A program made the position numbers and the translations under genes. From assembly GCF_014656135.1 (NCBI RefSeq), contig NZ_BNBV01000001.1, positions 1 to 64,000 of the forward strand: 64,000 nt of DNA, written 5' to 3'. This document shows, one piece after another, positions 25,136-33,421 of the stretch. Below the pieces are notes generated by a model. The model was given only the letters and a program-made list of their open reading frames with translations, was not told where the DNA came from and did not search any database. Every line of letters starts with the position of its first letter. Position 1 is the first letter of the stretch. The DNA is from Streptomyces thermodiastaticus (lineage in GTDB: Bacteria > Actinomycetota > Actinomycetes > Streptomycetales > Streptomycetaceae).

Positions 25136-25240
25136 GGCGTCCGCCTTCCGTGGGGCGCGGTGGGCCGTGTGTGGCCCAGTGTTCCCCGCGCGGCGCGCCC
25201 CGGCGCGTCGTCACGCCGTGGCATCCGGCCGTACGGACGA

Positions 25241-25270
25241 GGATGCCCCGCCGGCGGGTGCGGGGCATCC
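25241..25270 (-). terminator. Terminator hairpin after the M4 protease gene
   Basis: GGATGCCCCGC (25241-25251) and GCGGGGCATCC (25260-25270): perfect 11-bp arms, 8-base loop, 25 bases past the protease stop codon. Confidence 0.65.
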
Positions 25271-25295
25271 GGGGTCCAGCGCGGACGGGAGTCCG

Positions 25296-27095
25296 TCAGA
25301 GACGGTTCTGCGGGGTGTTGGCGGCCGTGACATCGACCGCGGCCCAGGCCCGGTCCACGGCCTGGTACTCGGTGCCGTCCTGGCCGTAGAGGTCCCGCGC
25401 CGCCGCGAGCGTCGCCAGGCGCGCGTCGTGGAAGTCGGTCGTGGAAACCATGTAGCGGGTCAGCGCCCGGTAGAAGACGGCCGTGGCCTTGTCCCGTCCG
25501 ATGCCCTGCACCGTCAGGTTCTGGTAGGTCGGCGAGTCGTAGGTGACGCCGCCGACGGTCTTGCGGCCGCTGCCCTCGGCGAGCAGGTAGAAGGCGTGCG
25601 AGGAGACACCGGAGCCCGCGTGCACCTCGGCGTCGTACACCGCCGGCGACCAGTAGTCGATCGTGCCTTCGAGCTTGTCGAGGGACGGGTGGTCCAGGCG
25701 GCGCAGGAAGGTCTGGGACAGGCCCAGCTTCTCGCCGACGAGGTAGTTCGGCGGGTTCGCCGGGTTGTCCGCGAAGAACTCCACGGCGGAGCCGAGGATG
25801 TCGGCCAGCGACTCGTTGAGCGCGCCGGGTTCGCCGTACTGGTTGCCGGCGGCGTCCACGCGGGTGGGCTGCAGCCCGGCGGTGGCGTCCACGACGCCGT
25901 GGGTCAGCTCGTGGCCCGTGACGTCGAGCGCGACCAGCGGCTTGGGGAACGTCACGCCGTCGCCGTCACCGTAGAGCATGCAGCCGCAGGCCGGGTCCCA
26001 GAAGGCGTTGGCGATGCGGTTGCCGAAGTGGACCATGCCCTGGGCGCCGCGGGAGTCGTTCTCGATGCCCTTGCGTCCGAAGGTCTTCTGGTAGAAGTCG
26101 AGCGTCTCGGTGATGCCCCACTGGGCGTCGACAGCGGCGGTGGTGCGGTCGGAGACGGTGCCGTTGCCCCAGGTGTTGGTGGCGTTGGTGATCGGCGTGC
26201 CGGTGGAGAAGTTCTCCGTCAGCCGGTTCTTCGCGTCCCGGGTCTCGGTGCCGTGGCGGGTGGGATCCTTCAGCAGGTAGCTGGAAGCACCGGTCTGGGT
26301 GGTGGTCAGCGGCACGGTGCCCACGAACAGGGACGTGCCGCTGCCGGCCGCGGTGCGCGGGTACGTCGCCACGGAGGAGGAGTACGGGACCGGGCGGCGG
26401 GCCCCGACGGTCAGGGGCGCGGTGTCCGGGCGCAGCGCCTGCCCGCTCGCGCGGAGCGTGTCGAGCAGCTTCGGTGACAGGAACTCGTCGCTGTCGGAGG
26501 TGGTGCTGCGCACCTTCCCGGTCACGGCGTCGACGACGACCGTGCGGGAGCCGGTGCCCGTGTCGCCGGCGCGGCCGGTGACGTGCACCTGGTAGGCGAG
26601 GGCCGAGGCACCACCCCGGGCGTCCACCACGAGCCGGGCGGTGCCGGCCTGCCCGCCGACCGCCGAGGCGGCCTCGGCGGCGGCCTGAGCGGGTGTCAGC
26701 CGAGCGGTGGTGGTGGCCGGTTCGACGGTGTGGTGGGCGGCTCGGGTGACGCCGGTGTAGGCGAGGTGGCGGTCGAGGTGGACGACGAGGTCGCCGCCGA
26801 GCACGGGCATGCCGTCGTGGCTGCGCTGGAAGCGGACGTGGCGGGCGCCCTCGGGGTCCAGCATCACGTCCTCGGCCCGCAGGGCGTCGCCCTTGCCGAC
26901 ACCGGTCGCCGAGGCGTGCGCGAAGGCGGCCGCGCGGGCGGCGTCCACCACCGCGGCGGCGGAGGTCCCGGCGGACGAGGCCGTGCGGGACGGCCCGGCG
27001 GCGGGGGCGGCCAGGGCCGTGCCGGTCAGACCCGTGGCGGTGGCCGTCGCCAGGACGACGGCCACCGCCACGTTGCGTATGTGTGCTCTGCGCAC
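25296..27095 (-). CDS. Secreted M4 (thermolysin-type) metalloprotease
   Basis: A 599-residue prepro-enzyme. Signal peptide: MRRAHIRNV then VAVVLATATATGLTGTALAA, cleaved near residue 30. Residues about 35-230 are the FTP/PepSY propeptide; the catalytic domain follows. Zinc motif HELTH is at 395-399 with third ligand Glu428 in NESLADILG, and the later active-site His is in SSHAFYLLAEG. The loop between HELTH and Glu428 is nine residues longer than in thermolysin. Start GTG 27095 has GAAGGA about 10 bases upstream and gives a proper signal; the longer frame to 27182 does not. The leader contains two palindromes. Extracellular protein digestion. Confidence 0.92.
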   Translation of the reverse strand: MRRAHIRNVAVAVVLATATATGLTGTALAAPAAGPSRTASSAGTSAAAVVDAARAAAFAHASATGVGKGDALRAEDVMLDPEGARHVRFQRSHDGMPVLGGDLVVHLDRHLAYTGVTRAAHHTVEPATTTARLTPAQAAAEAASAVGGQAGTARLVVDARGGASALAYQVHVTGRAGDTGTGSRTVVVDAVTGKVRSTTSDSDEFLSPKLLDTLRASGQALRPDTAPLTVGARRPVPYSSSVATYPRTAAGSGTSLFVGTVPLTTTQTGASSYLLKDPTRHGTETRDAKNRLTENFSTGTPITNATNTWGNGTVSDRTTAAVDAQWGITETLDFYQKTFGRKGIENDSRGAQGMVHFGNRIANAFWDPACGCMLYGDGDGVTFPKPLVALDVTGHELTHGVVDATAGLQPTRVDAAGNQYGEPGALNESLADILGSAVEFFADNPANPPNYLVGEKLGLSQTFLRRLDHPSLDKLEGTIDYWSPAVYDAEVHAGSGVSSHAFYLLAEGSGRKTVGGVTYDSPTYQNLTVQGIGRDKATAVFYRALTRYMVSTTDFHDARLATLAAARDLYGQDGTEYQAVDRAWAAVDVTAANTPQNRL

Positions 27096-27120
27096 TCTTG
27101 AGAGTCCTTCTCTCCCTGGG

Positions 27121-27170
27121 GACGGCCGGCTCGGCAGGCCGTCCGGAGCGCATGGCGTCACTGCGCCATG
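27121..27170. promoter_or_regulatory. Two inverted repeats in the protease leader
   Basis: GACGGCC/GGCCGTC (27121-27143, 9-base spacer) and CATGGCG-TCACTG-CGCCATG (27151-27170). They lie 26-75 bases before the protease start and may be regulator sites or leader hairpins. Confidence 0.4.
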
Positions 27171-27507
27171 GGGGCTGATCATGTGCCCCGGAGGATGCTG
27201 CCTGAGCAGTCATGGCCATGTAAAGCGCGGCGGGGCAACGTCTCACGTCCTGCCCCAGGTCGGCGTCCGCCCGCCCCGCCCGGCGACCGATGAGCGGCCA
27301 CATGCTGACAGCGGTAAGAGAGTTGAGAGGACGGCATGGGGTTGCCCGCTGCGCATGTGACCCGCCGCACAGCTGAGGCAGGGCCCTCGCGGTCCCGTCA
27401 CGGGGCCGGGAGGTGCCGGCGGTGAGTGGTGTTGACCGGCGGTGCGGAGCGGGGTGAGGGTCGGGGTGGCGCGGACCGTCTGCCCCGCGCCGGAAGGGTG
27501 AACATCC
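27171..27507. other. Divergent intergenic region
   Basis: No gene. Should hold the promoters of the protease (leftward) and dehydratase (rightward). TTTACA and a CATGGCCATG palindrome lie near 27210-27225 on the minus strand; no convincing -10 was found. Confidence 0.4.
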
Positions 27508-28467
27508 GTGATCGGCATCTCGGAGATCGAAGCCGCCGCCGGGCGGATCACCGGACACGTCGTGCGGACGCCGACCGTGCCCAGCCCGGGCCTGTCCGCG
27601 CTGCTCGGCGTCCCGGTGACCGCGAAACTGGAGCTGCTGCAGCGCACCGGTTCCTTCAAGGCGCGCGGTGCCGCGGCCAAGCTGCTGTCCCTGGACGAGG
27701 CGGAGCGGGCCGCGGGCGTGGTCGCGGTCAGCGGCGGCAACCACGGGATCGCGCTGGCGGTGATGGCGTCCGCGCTGGACGTGAAGGCCACCGTGGTGAT
27801 GCCCCGCTCGGCGCCCGCCCGGTCCGTGGAGCTGGCTCAGGCGAGCGGGGCGACGGTGCGGCTGACCGAGAGCATGGACGAGGCGTTCGCGACGGCGGCC
27901 CGGCTGCGGGACGAGGGCCTCACCCTGGTCCACCCCTTCGACGACCCGGTGGTGGTCGCCGGGCAGGGCACCGTCGGCCTGGAGCTGGCGCAGGACGCCG
28001 GTGACCTCACCGATGTGCTCGTCAGCATCGGGGGCGGCGGCCTGATCTCGGGCGTCGCCGCGGCACTGCACGCGCTGCGGCCCGGGGTGCGGGTGTGGGG
28101 TGTGGAGACCGAGGGCGCCCAGGCGATGTCCGAGGCTCTGGCAGCGGGCGGCCCGGTCCCGGTGGCCGTCTCCTCGATCAGCACCACGCTGAGCGCGCCG
28201 GCCGTCTCGCAGCTGACCTACGACCATGTGGCGGCGCTGGTGGAGGACGTGCTGGTGGTCCCGGACCGGGACGCCGTCCAGGGGTGCCTGGACCTCGCCG
28301 AGCACGCCAAGGTGTGGGCCGAGCCCGCCGCGGGCTGTCTGCTGCCGGCGGCCCGCCGGGTGTGCGAGCGGGCCGGCGGCCGGGTACGGCTGGGTCTCGT
28401 GGTGTGCGGAGGCAACGCCACGACCGGGGACCTCATGGGCTGGGCCGAACGGTTCGGGCTGCGCTGA
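27508..28467 (+). CDS. PLP-dependent threonine/serine dehydratase-like protein
   Basis: A 319-residue fold-type II PLP enzyme. Lys51 in GSFKARGA is the Schiff-base lysine, SGGNHG is the Asn loop, GGGGLISG binds the phosphate, and the late CGGNAT holds the cofactor ring nitrogen side. There is no C-terminal ACT regulatory domain, so it resembles the catabolic, short dehydratases and serine racemases rather than biosynthetic IlvA. Start GTG 27508 has GGAAGG about 12 bases upstream. The product would be 2-oxobutanoate or pyruvate plus ammonia. Alternative: a dehydratase for a 3-hydroxy-amino acid such as hydroxyaspartate. Confidence 0.85.
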   Translation: MIGISEIEAAAGRITGHVVRTPTVPSPGLSALLGVPVTAKLELLQRTGSFKARGAAAKLLSLDEAERAAGVVAVSGGNHGIALAVMASALDVKATVVMPRSAPARSVELAQASGATVRLTESMDEAFATAARLRDEGLTLVHPFDDPVVVAGQGTVGLELAQDAGDLTDVLVSIGGGGLISGVAAALHALRPGVRVWGVETEGAQAMSEALAAGGPVPVAVSSISTTLSAPAVSQLTYDHVAALVEDVLVVPDRDAVQGCLDLAEHAKVWAEPAAGCLLPAARRVCERAGGRVRLGLVVCGGNATTGDLMGWAERFGLR

Positions 28468-28499
28468 CGACCGGGCCGGCCCCTGACGGGATCACCCCG

Positions 28500-28530
28500 G
28501 GCCCCGGCGGTGCCGCACCGCACCGGGGCC
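28500..28530 (+). terminator. Inverted repeat after the dehydratase gene
   Basis: GGCCCCGG and CCGGGGCC, 8-bp arms enclosing a second small stem (GGTGC/GCACC), 32 bases after the stop. Confidence 0.4.
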
Positions 28531-28592
28531 GGGTCGCCACGGTGTCGCACGTGCGCCGTTTCCGGTGCTCGGGGTGCGGGGACTCGGCGGCC

Positions 28593-29564
28593 ATGGTGCG
28601 AATCGGATACACGATGATGACCGAGCAGGCCGGGCCGCGTGAGCTGGTCCAGCACGTGGTACGCGCCGAGGAGGTGAGTTTCGACTTCTCGGTCACCTCG
28701 GACCACTGCTTCCCGTGGCTGCGCTCGCAGGGGCACTCGCCGTACGCCTGGAGCGTCCTCGGGGCGGCCGCGCAGGCGACCTCACACATCCCGCTGATGA
28801 CGTACGTGACCTGCCCGACGTTCCGGTATCACCCGGCGGTGGTGGCGCAGAAGGCGGCGACGGTGCAGCTGCTGTCCGAGGGCAGGTTCCGGCTGGGCCT
28901 CGGTGCGGGCGAGAACCTCAACGAGCACGTGGTCGGCGGCGGCTGGCCCGCGGTCGACGTCCGCCACGCGCGCCTGCGGGAGGCCGTGGAGATCATTCGC
29001 GCCCTGTTCCACGGCGGGCACGTCACCCGGCACGGGGAACATTTCGACGTGGAGTCGGCCAAGCTGTGGGACCTGCCCGACCAGCCGCCGCCCATCGGCA
29101 TCGCGGTCTCCGGCGAGCAGTCGTGCGAGCTGGCCGGGCACCTGGCCGACCTGGTGATCGCCACCGAACCCAAGGCCGGCCTGGTGGAGTCCTTCGACCG
29201 GCACGGCGGGCAGGGCAAGCCGCGCGTGGGGCAGGTGCCGGTGTGCTACGACACCGACCGTGACGCGGCCGTCGCCCGCGCGCACGACCAGTTCCGCTGG
29301 TTCGGCTGCGGCTGGAAGGTGAACTCCGAGCTGCCGCACCCGGACTCCTTCGCGTCGGCCACCCAGTACGTCACGCCCGAGGACGTGGCCGAGTCGATCG
29401 CGTGCGGCGACGACCCGGAGGTCTTCGTGGAGGCGGTACGGCCGTTCGTGGAGGCCGGGTTCACGGAGGTGGCGCTGGTGCAGATCGGCGGCGAGGCGCA
29501 GGAGCCGTTCCTCGACTGGTCGGCGAAAACACTGCTGCCCGCGCTGCACGACGCCCTGGACTGA
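28593..29564 (+). CDS. F420-dependent oxidoreductase, glucose-6-phosphate-dehydrogenase-like LLM protein
   Basis: A 323-residue luciferase-like TIM barrel. It begins VRIGYTMMTEQAGPRELV, the opening of the G6PDH-type F420 subfamily, and has SVTSDHCFPW, the strand-loop LLSEGRFRLGLGAGENLNEHV and a conserved His/Glu set near residues 40-50 that contact F420. It should transfer hydride between F420 and an alcohol, aldehyde or sugar phosphate in the cytosol. The lysines that hold phosphate in FGD1 are not obvious, so true glucose 6-phosphate use is doubtful. The ribosome site before ATG 28593 is weak (GGGGAC). Confidence 0.87.
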   Translation: MVRIGYTMMTEQAGPRELVQHVVRAEEVSFDFSVTSDHCFPWLRSQGHSPYAWSVLGAAAQATSHIPLMTYVTCPTFRYHPAVVAQKAATVQLLSEGRFRLGLGAGENLNEHVVGGGWPAVDVRHARLREAVEIIRALFHGGHVTRHGEHFDVESAKLWDLPDQPPPIGIAVSGEQSCELAGHLADLVIATEPKAGLVESFDRHGGQGKPRVGQVPVCYDTDRDAAVARAHDQFRWFGCGWKVNSELPHPDSFASATQYVTPEDVAESIACGDDPEVFVEAVRPFVEAGFTEVALVQIGGEAQEPFLDWSAKTLLPALHDALD

Positions 29565-29598
29565 CGCGGCCGGCCCGTCCGCACACCCGTCGGCCGGG

Positions 29599-30087
29599 TC
29601 ACCGGCCGGCGTGGCGGCGCCGGGTCCACAGGGGCAGCACGAACCAGCACAGCAGGTACCAGGCGACCACCAGCGCGGTCAGCCAGGGCACGAACCCGCC
29701 GCCCATGGCCACCCTGAGGATCAGCAGCAGCGCGGAGGTCATGGTGGCGACCAGCAGGACCAGGCCGAGAAGGGTCAGCCGGGACGCCAGCCGCACCGCC
29801 TGCGGTTTGACCCGGCGCCCGGCGACCAGGCGGTGCAGCGAGACCGGCCCGACCAGCGCCCCGGTCGTGACGGCGCCGAGGAACACCGTGACGACGTAGA
29901 TGACCTGGTCGGCGTCGGAGAGGCGGTCGTACTTCGGCTGGAAGACGACGGTGAGCAGGAACCCGAAGAGGATCTGCACCCCGGTCTGCGCGACGCGGAC
30001 CTCCTGGATCAGCTCCCCCCACATGCGGTCGGCGCGTTCCTCCTCGCTCTCGTCACGCCCCCGGCACCGGGGTGCCCGGTCGGTCAT
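29599..30087 (-). CDS. DUF6328-like membrane protein
   Basis: A 162-residue membrane protein with four likely helices at about residues 37-55, 65-85, 105-130 and 133-152 after a charged N-terminus (RGRDESEEERADRMW). The segment VRVAQTGVQILFGFLLTVVF is characteristic of DUF6328 proteins in actinomycetes; no function is known. ATG 30087 is chosen, with GCGAGG 8 bases upstream; GTG 30096 is possible. It is the downstream neighbour of an aldo/keto reductase gene on the same strand but a hairpin lies between. Confidence 0.75.
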   Translation of the reverse strand: MTDRAPRCRGRDESEEERADRMWGELIQEVRVAQTGVQILFGFLLTVVFQPKYDRLSDADQVIYVVTVFLGAVTTGALVGPVSLHRLVAGRRVKPQAVRLASRLTLLGLVLLVATMTSALLLILRVAMGGGFVPWLTALVVAWYLLCWFVLPLWTRRRHAGR

Positions 30088-30117
30088 CGTCGTCACCTCG
30101 CCTCTCCCGCGCGGCCC

Positions 30118-30155
30118 GCCGGGGCACGGCCGCGGGCCGGTGCCGGTGCCCCGGC
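30118..30155 (-). terminator. Inverted repeat after the aldo/keto reductase gene
   Basis: GCCGGGGCAC and GTGCCCCGGC, perfect 10-bp arms, 18-base loop, 44 bases past the stop at 30199. Confidence 0.5.
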
Positions 30156-30198
30156 CCGCGGGGTGCGCCCGCCCGGCGGCGGCGCAGCGGCCGACGTC

Positions 30199-31182
30199 CT
30201 ACCAGCGGTGCTCGACCTGGTCCTTGATCCGGCGCTCGTACAGGTCGCGGATCGCGGTCAGGGTCTCCTCCGGCAGCGGCGGCATCGTGCCGGCGGCCGC
30301 GTTGGCGCGGGCCTGCTCGGGCGAGCGGGCGCCGGGGATGACGGTGGTGACGCCGGGCTGCTGGATGATCCAGCGCAGGGCGAGCTGGGCGGGGGTGCAG
30401 CCCTCGGGGGCGAGAGCGGCGAACTCGGCGGCGGCCTCCACGCCGGTCGCGAAGTCCACACCCGCGAAGGTCTCGCCCTGGTCGAAGGCCTCGCCGTGCC
30501 GGTTGAACGTCCGGTGGTCGTTCTCGGGGAACACGGTGTCCTTGGTGTAGCGGCCGGACAGCAGACCGGAGGCGAGAGGCACCCGGGCGATGATGCCGAC
30601 GCCGGCCTCGCGGGCGGCGGGCAGCACCTCGCGCAGCGGCTTCATCCGGAACGGGTTGAGGATGATCTGCACGCTGGCCACGTTCGGACGGGCGATGGCG
30701 GTGAGCGCCTCGGCGCAGGTCTCCACGCTGACACCGTAGGCGGCGATGCGCCCCTCCTCCACCAGGGTGTCCAGGGCGTCGTACACCTCGTCGCGGGAGT
30801 ACACGGGCGTCGGCGGGCAGTGCAGCTGCACCAGGTCGATACGGTCGACGCCGAGGTTGCGCCGGGAGCGGTCGTTCCAGGCCCGGAAGTTGTCCAGGAC
30901 GTAGTTCTCGGGGATCTGCTCGACCCGCCGGCCCATCTTGGTGGCGACCAGCACCCGCAGGTCCGGGCGGGAGCGCAGGAAGGCGGCGATGGTCTGCTCG
31001 CTGCGTCCGTCGCCATAGACATCGGCGGTGTCGAAGAAGGTCACCCCCGACTCGGCGGCCGCCTCCAGCACGGCGAGAGCCTGCTTGTCGTCCACGTCGC
31101 CCCAGTCCGCGCCCAGCTGCCAGGTGCCGAGCCCGACGACCGAGCCGCGCTGCTGTGACCTGCCGAATTCACGTTCGTCCAT
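30199..31182 (-). CDS. Aldo/keto reductase
   Basis: A 327-residue NADPH-dependent carbonyl reductase with a TIM barrel. The tetrad is visible: Asp and Tyr in FFDTADVYGDG, Lys in VATKMGR and His in DLVQLHCPP; cofactor phosphate is bound by the late VIPGARSPEQ region. The overall sequence is close to general-stress and tas-type AKRs. ATG 31182 begins MDEREFGRS, the normal family start; it has no ribosome site, so the message may be leaderless. GTG 31206 would add eight residues. Physiological substrate unknown; detoxification of aldehydes is likely. Confidence 0.88.
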   Translation of the reverse strand: MDEREFGRSQQRGSVVGLGTWQLGADWGDVDDKQALAVLEAAAESGVTFFDTADVYGDGRSEQTIAAFLRSRPDLRVLVATKMGRRVEQIPENYVLDNFRAWNDRSRRNLGVDRIDLVQLHCPPTPVYSRDEVYDALDTLVEEGRIAAYGVSVETCAEALTAIARPNVASVQIILNPFRMKPLREVLPAAREAGVGIIARVPLASGLLSGRYTKDTVFPENDHRTFNRHGEAFDQGETFAGVDFATGVEAAAEFAALAPEGCTPAQLALRWIIQQPGVTTVIPGARSPEQARANAAAGTMPPLPEETLTAIRDLYERRIKDQVEHRW

Positions 31183-31264
31183 GAGGATCAGTGTGGCACC
31201 GGCCACGGCCCGGCACGCAATCGGCGGCCGCCGTCCCCGTCACTGACGGCCCAAGGGACCGTCG

Positions 31265-31954
31265 TCAGCCGGCGAGGCCCGTCCGGCACTCGGGGTGCCC
31301 CCAGCCCTTGTCGTTGCGGGCGATGGGCTCGCCGGCGGCGTAGGAGCGGCCGCACACGCACCGGCCGGGGAACTTCGCCTTGATGGTGCGCGTGGAGCCG
31401 CCACTGCGGCGCGCGGTCTTCCCCCCGTTCGTGCGGCGGCGCGGCGCGGCGGCCGCCGCGGCGGGGGCGGGCGGAGGCTCGGGGGACCCGAGGGCGCTGC
31501 CCGCGGCCTGCTGGGCGCTCGCGGCCTGGCTGGCGGCGCGGTCGGCGAAGTCGTTGAGCCGGTCGCCGTCGACCTGGTGGGCGGGCACGTAGCGCAGGTC
31601 GACCGAGCGGCCCGACAGCAGCTCGTCGATGCGGACGACCAGGTCCCGGTTGGCGACGGGTTTGCCGGCGGCGGTCTTCCAGCCGTTGCGCTTCCACCCG
31701 GGCAGCCAGGTGGTGACCGCCTTCATCGCGTACTGGGAGTCCATGCGGATCTCCAGCGGAACGGCCGGGTCGGTGGCCGCGAGCAGCCGCTCCAGGGCGG
31801 TGAGTTCGGCGACGTTGTTGGTGGCGGTGCCGAGAGGGCCCGCCTCCCAGCGGGACGGCTCCCCGCTCTCGTCGGAGATCACCCACGCCCAGCCCGCCGG
31901 ACCGGGATTCCCCTTCGACGCCCCGTCGCACGCGGCCACCACTCGTTCACGCAT
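31265..31954 (-). CDS. rnhA: Ribonuclease HI with extra C-terminal zinc-like module
   Basis: Degrades the RNA strand of RNA-DNA hybrids. The 229 residues contain the RNase H core at 1-150 with the four carboxylates in VAACDGASKGNPG, NNVAELTALE, RMDSQYA and DRLNDFAD, so it should be active. A linker rich in Ala/Pro follows, then about 40 residues ending in KFPGRCVCGRSYAAGEPIA and GHPEC, a possible zinc-binding element not present in E. coli RNase HI. ATG 31954 is the only start fitting the family; its ribosome site is weak. It stands downstream of the pseudogene region on the same strand. Confidence 0.9.
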   Translation of the reverse strand: MRERVVAACDGASKGNPGPAGWAWVISDESGEPSRWEAGPLGTATNNVAELTALERLLAATDPAVPLEIRMDSQYAMKAVTTWLPGWKRNGWKTAAGKPVANRDLVVRIDELLSGRSVDLRYVPAHQVDGDRLNDFADRAASQAASAQQAAGSALGSPEPPPAPAAAAAAPRRRTNGGKTARRSGGSTRTIKAKFPGRCVCGRSYAAGEPIARNDKGWGHPECRTGLAG

Positions 31955-32109
31955 GACCCGATCATCCCACGTCCGGCCCCCTGCCCCGGACCGGCCGCGG
32001 GGCCGGGGCGCACCGTGGGTGGTCTGCCGTCTTCCTGCGGACACCGGTGGGAGGTGCCGCGGACACGGTGAGCGGACGCGCTGCTGCCGGTGCGCAGCGT
32101 CGGGACGGG

Positions 32110-32703
32110 TCACGCGTGCAGCGCGCCCGTCCTCACCGCGAGTTCTCGTGCCCGGTCGGCTGCCGCCCGGCCACGGGCGGGGACCCGCCCCATGGCCCGG
32201 GTCACCCGGCTTGCGGCCATGCTGCCGGCCACACCTCCGACGGCTCCGACGGCCAGCAGCACCCCGTACGCGGCGTCCGGAAGCCCGAGCCCGTCGCGCG
32301 CCAGAACGACGAAGATCGCGAGCTGCCCGAGGTACACGGCGTTGAGGACGCCCGCGGAGACGGTCAGGAAGCGCAGCAGAGGGTCACGCAGCACATGGGC
32401 AAGGTCCTCGCGGATGTCGCTCCACAGCCGAGGCCCGGCCGTGGACCGATCGGGCCGCGGGCCACGTACGCCGGCCAGCAGCGCCGCCAACGGCAGGAAG
32501 GACAGTGCGTCCAGCAGCAGGGGAATCGCCCTGCCGATCACGAACAGCACACCGCCGAGCACATGCCCCAGCACGTCACGGCCCACGGTCTGGACCGCGA
32601 AGAGCCGGCCGTTCGCCGCCTCCGGCTGCTCCGCGGGAACGAGGCCAGGCAGCAGCACCCGGTGACAGCCGGGACCGAAGCGGACGGCGGTGTGTGCGCT
32701 CAC
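32110..32703 (-). pseudogene. MFS permease remnant
   Basis: A 197-codon frame that matches only the middle of an MFS_3-type permease. LPGLVPAEQPEAANGRLFAV, the loop normally near residue 150, appears about 17 residues after the first start, so the first four or five helices are missing. Helices VLGGVLFVIGRAIPLLL, VYLGQLAIFVVLA and YGVLLAVGAVGGVAGS follow, then after TRAMGR the sequence turns into a low-complexity tail with no further helices, so the C-terminal half is also gone. Its GTG overlaps the stop of the dehydratase remnant (GTGA). It cannot be a working transporter. Confidence 0.7.
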
Positions 32704-33240
32704 CTCGGGCCTCCTGGGGAGAACACGGCGCACCGCAGCTCGCTGGTGTAGCGACGGCCGCGCACACGCAACCAGCGCTGGCCGGGCGTGGGCAGCATTT
32801 CGGAGATCTCCAGCGTGCCGTCCTGCCGGGCGGCGAGCCGACACACCTGCCGTACCAGCAGCGGAGTCTGCCAGTCCACGTAGACCGGCTTCGGCTCACC
32901 GGGAACCTTGACGAAGACGTGCCGGGGCAGGCCGAGCTCACGGCGCAGGCGGCAGGCCGCGACGAACTCCGCGGCCTCTTCCCCGTCCGCCCAGACGGGA
33001 CTGTCCGGAACGGCCGTGAACCTCCAGATCGAGGCAGGGGTAGACGAGCTGCGTCGACGACGTGTCCGGATGACCCCGTGACAGGTCGGCGAGCACCTCG
33101 TCGTCGTCGAGCAGGGACAGGTAGCCCGGGCCGCCGGCCAGACCGCCATGGAGCATCGTGAGGTTGTGGCCGAACAACAGGTCGCACTGCTCCCCCGGCG
33201 CGAGTACCTCCCAGCGGCGCCTTTCCGAGGTGGCGTGCGG
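32700..33240 (-). pseudogene. Lantibiotic-dehydratase-like remnant, frameshifted
   Basis: The 3' part encodes EEAAEFVAACRLRRELGLPR, then HVFVKVPGEPKPVYVDWQTP, ISEMLPTPGQRWLR and GRRYTSELRCAV, the pattern that ends the N-terminal (glutamylation) domain of LanB-type dehydratases. The 5' part ([42 protein letters not shown]) is in another frame, and the two join near 33020-33035, so at least one frameshift is present. No start codon or full-length protein can be assembled; normal proteins are 800-1000 residues. No precursor peptide, cyclase or other RiPP gene is nearby. A broken relic of a lanthipeptide or thiopeptide cluster is my inference. Confidence 0.6.
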
Positions 33241-33319
33241 TGATCCCGACCAGCCGGCGGACCAAACCGCGGCACGTCGCCCGGTGGCCGGCGCTCGCCG
33301 AACGGCCTCTCAGGGGCGT

Positions 33320-33349
33320 TCTGCCGGTGGCGAATCTGCCGCAGGCAGA
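33320..33349. promoter_or_regulatory. Candidate PopR operator before clpP3
   Basis: Three copies of one hexamer: TCTGCC at 33320 and 33335 and its inverse GGCAGA at 33344. The last two form TCTGCC-GCA-GGCAGA. The set lies 73-102 bases before the clpP3 start. PopR is known to activate the clpP3-clpP4 operon in S. lividans; that this is its site is inference. Confidence 0.45.
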
Positions 33350-33421
33350 GCGGCGGCCCATTCCGCCCGCCCCGGGCCGAAGGTGGAGCCGACGGCATCC
33401 GTACGACGACGAGGAGAGCCC

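Noticed and set aside
25966..28305. Long minus frame spanning protease and dehydratase genes
   Set aside because: Antisense or shifted shadow of two real genes; low-complexity product.
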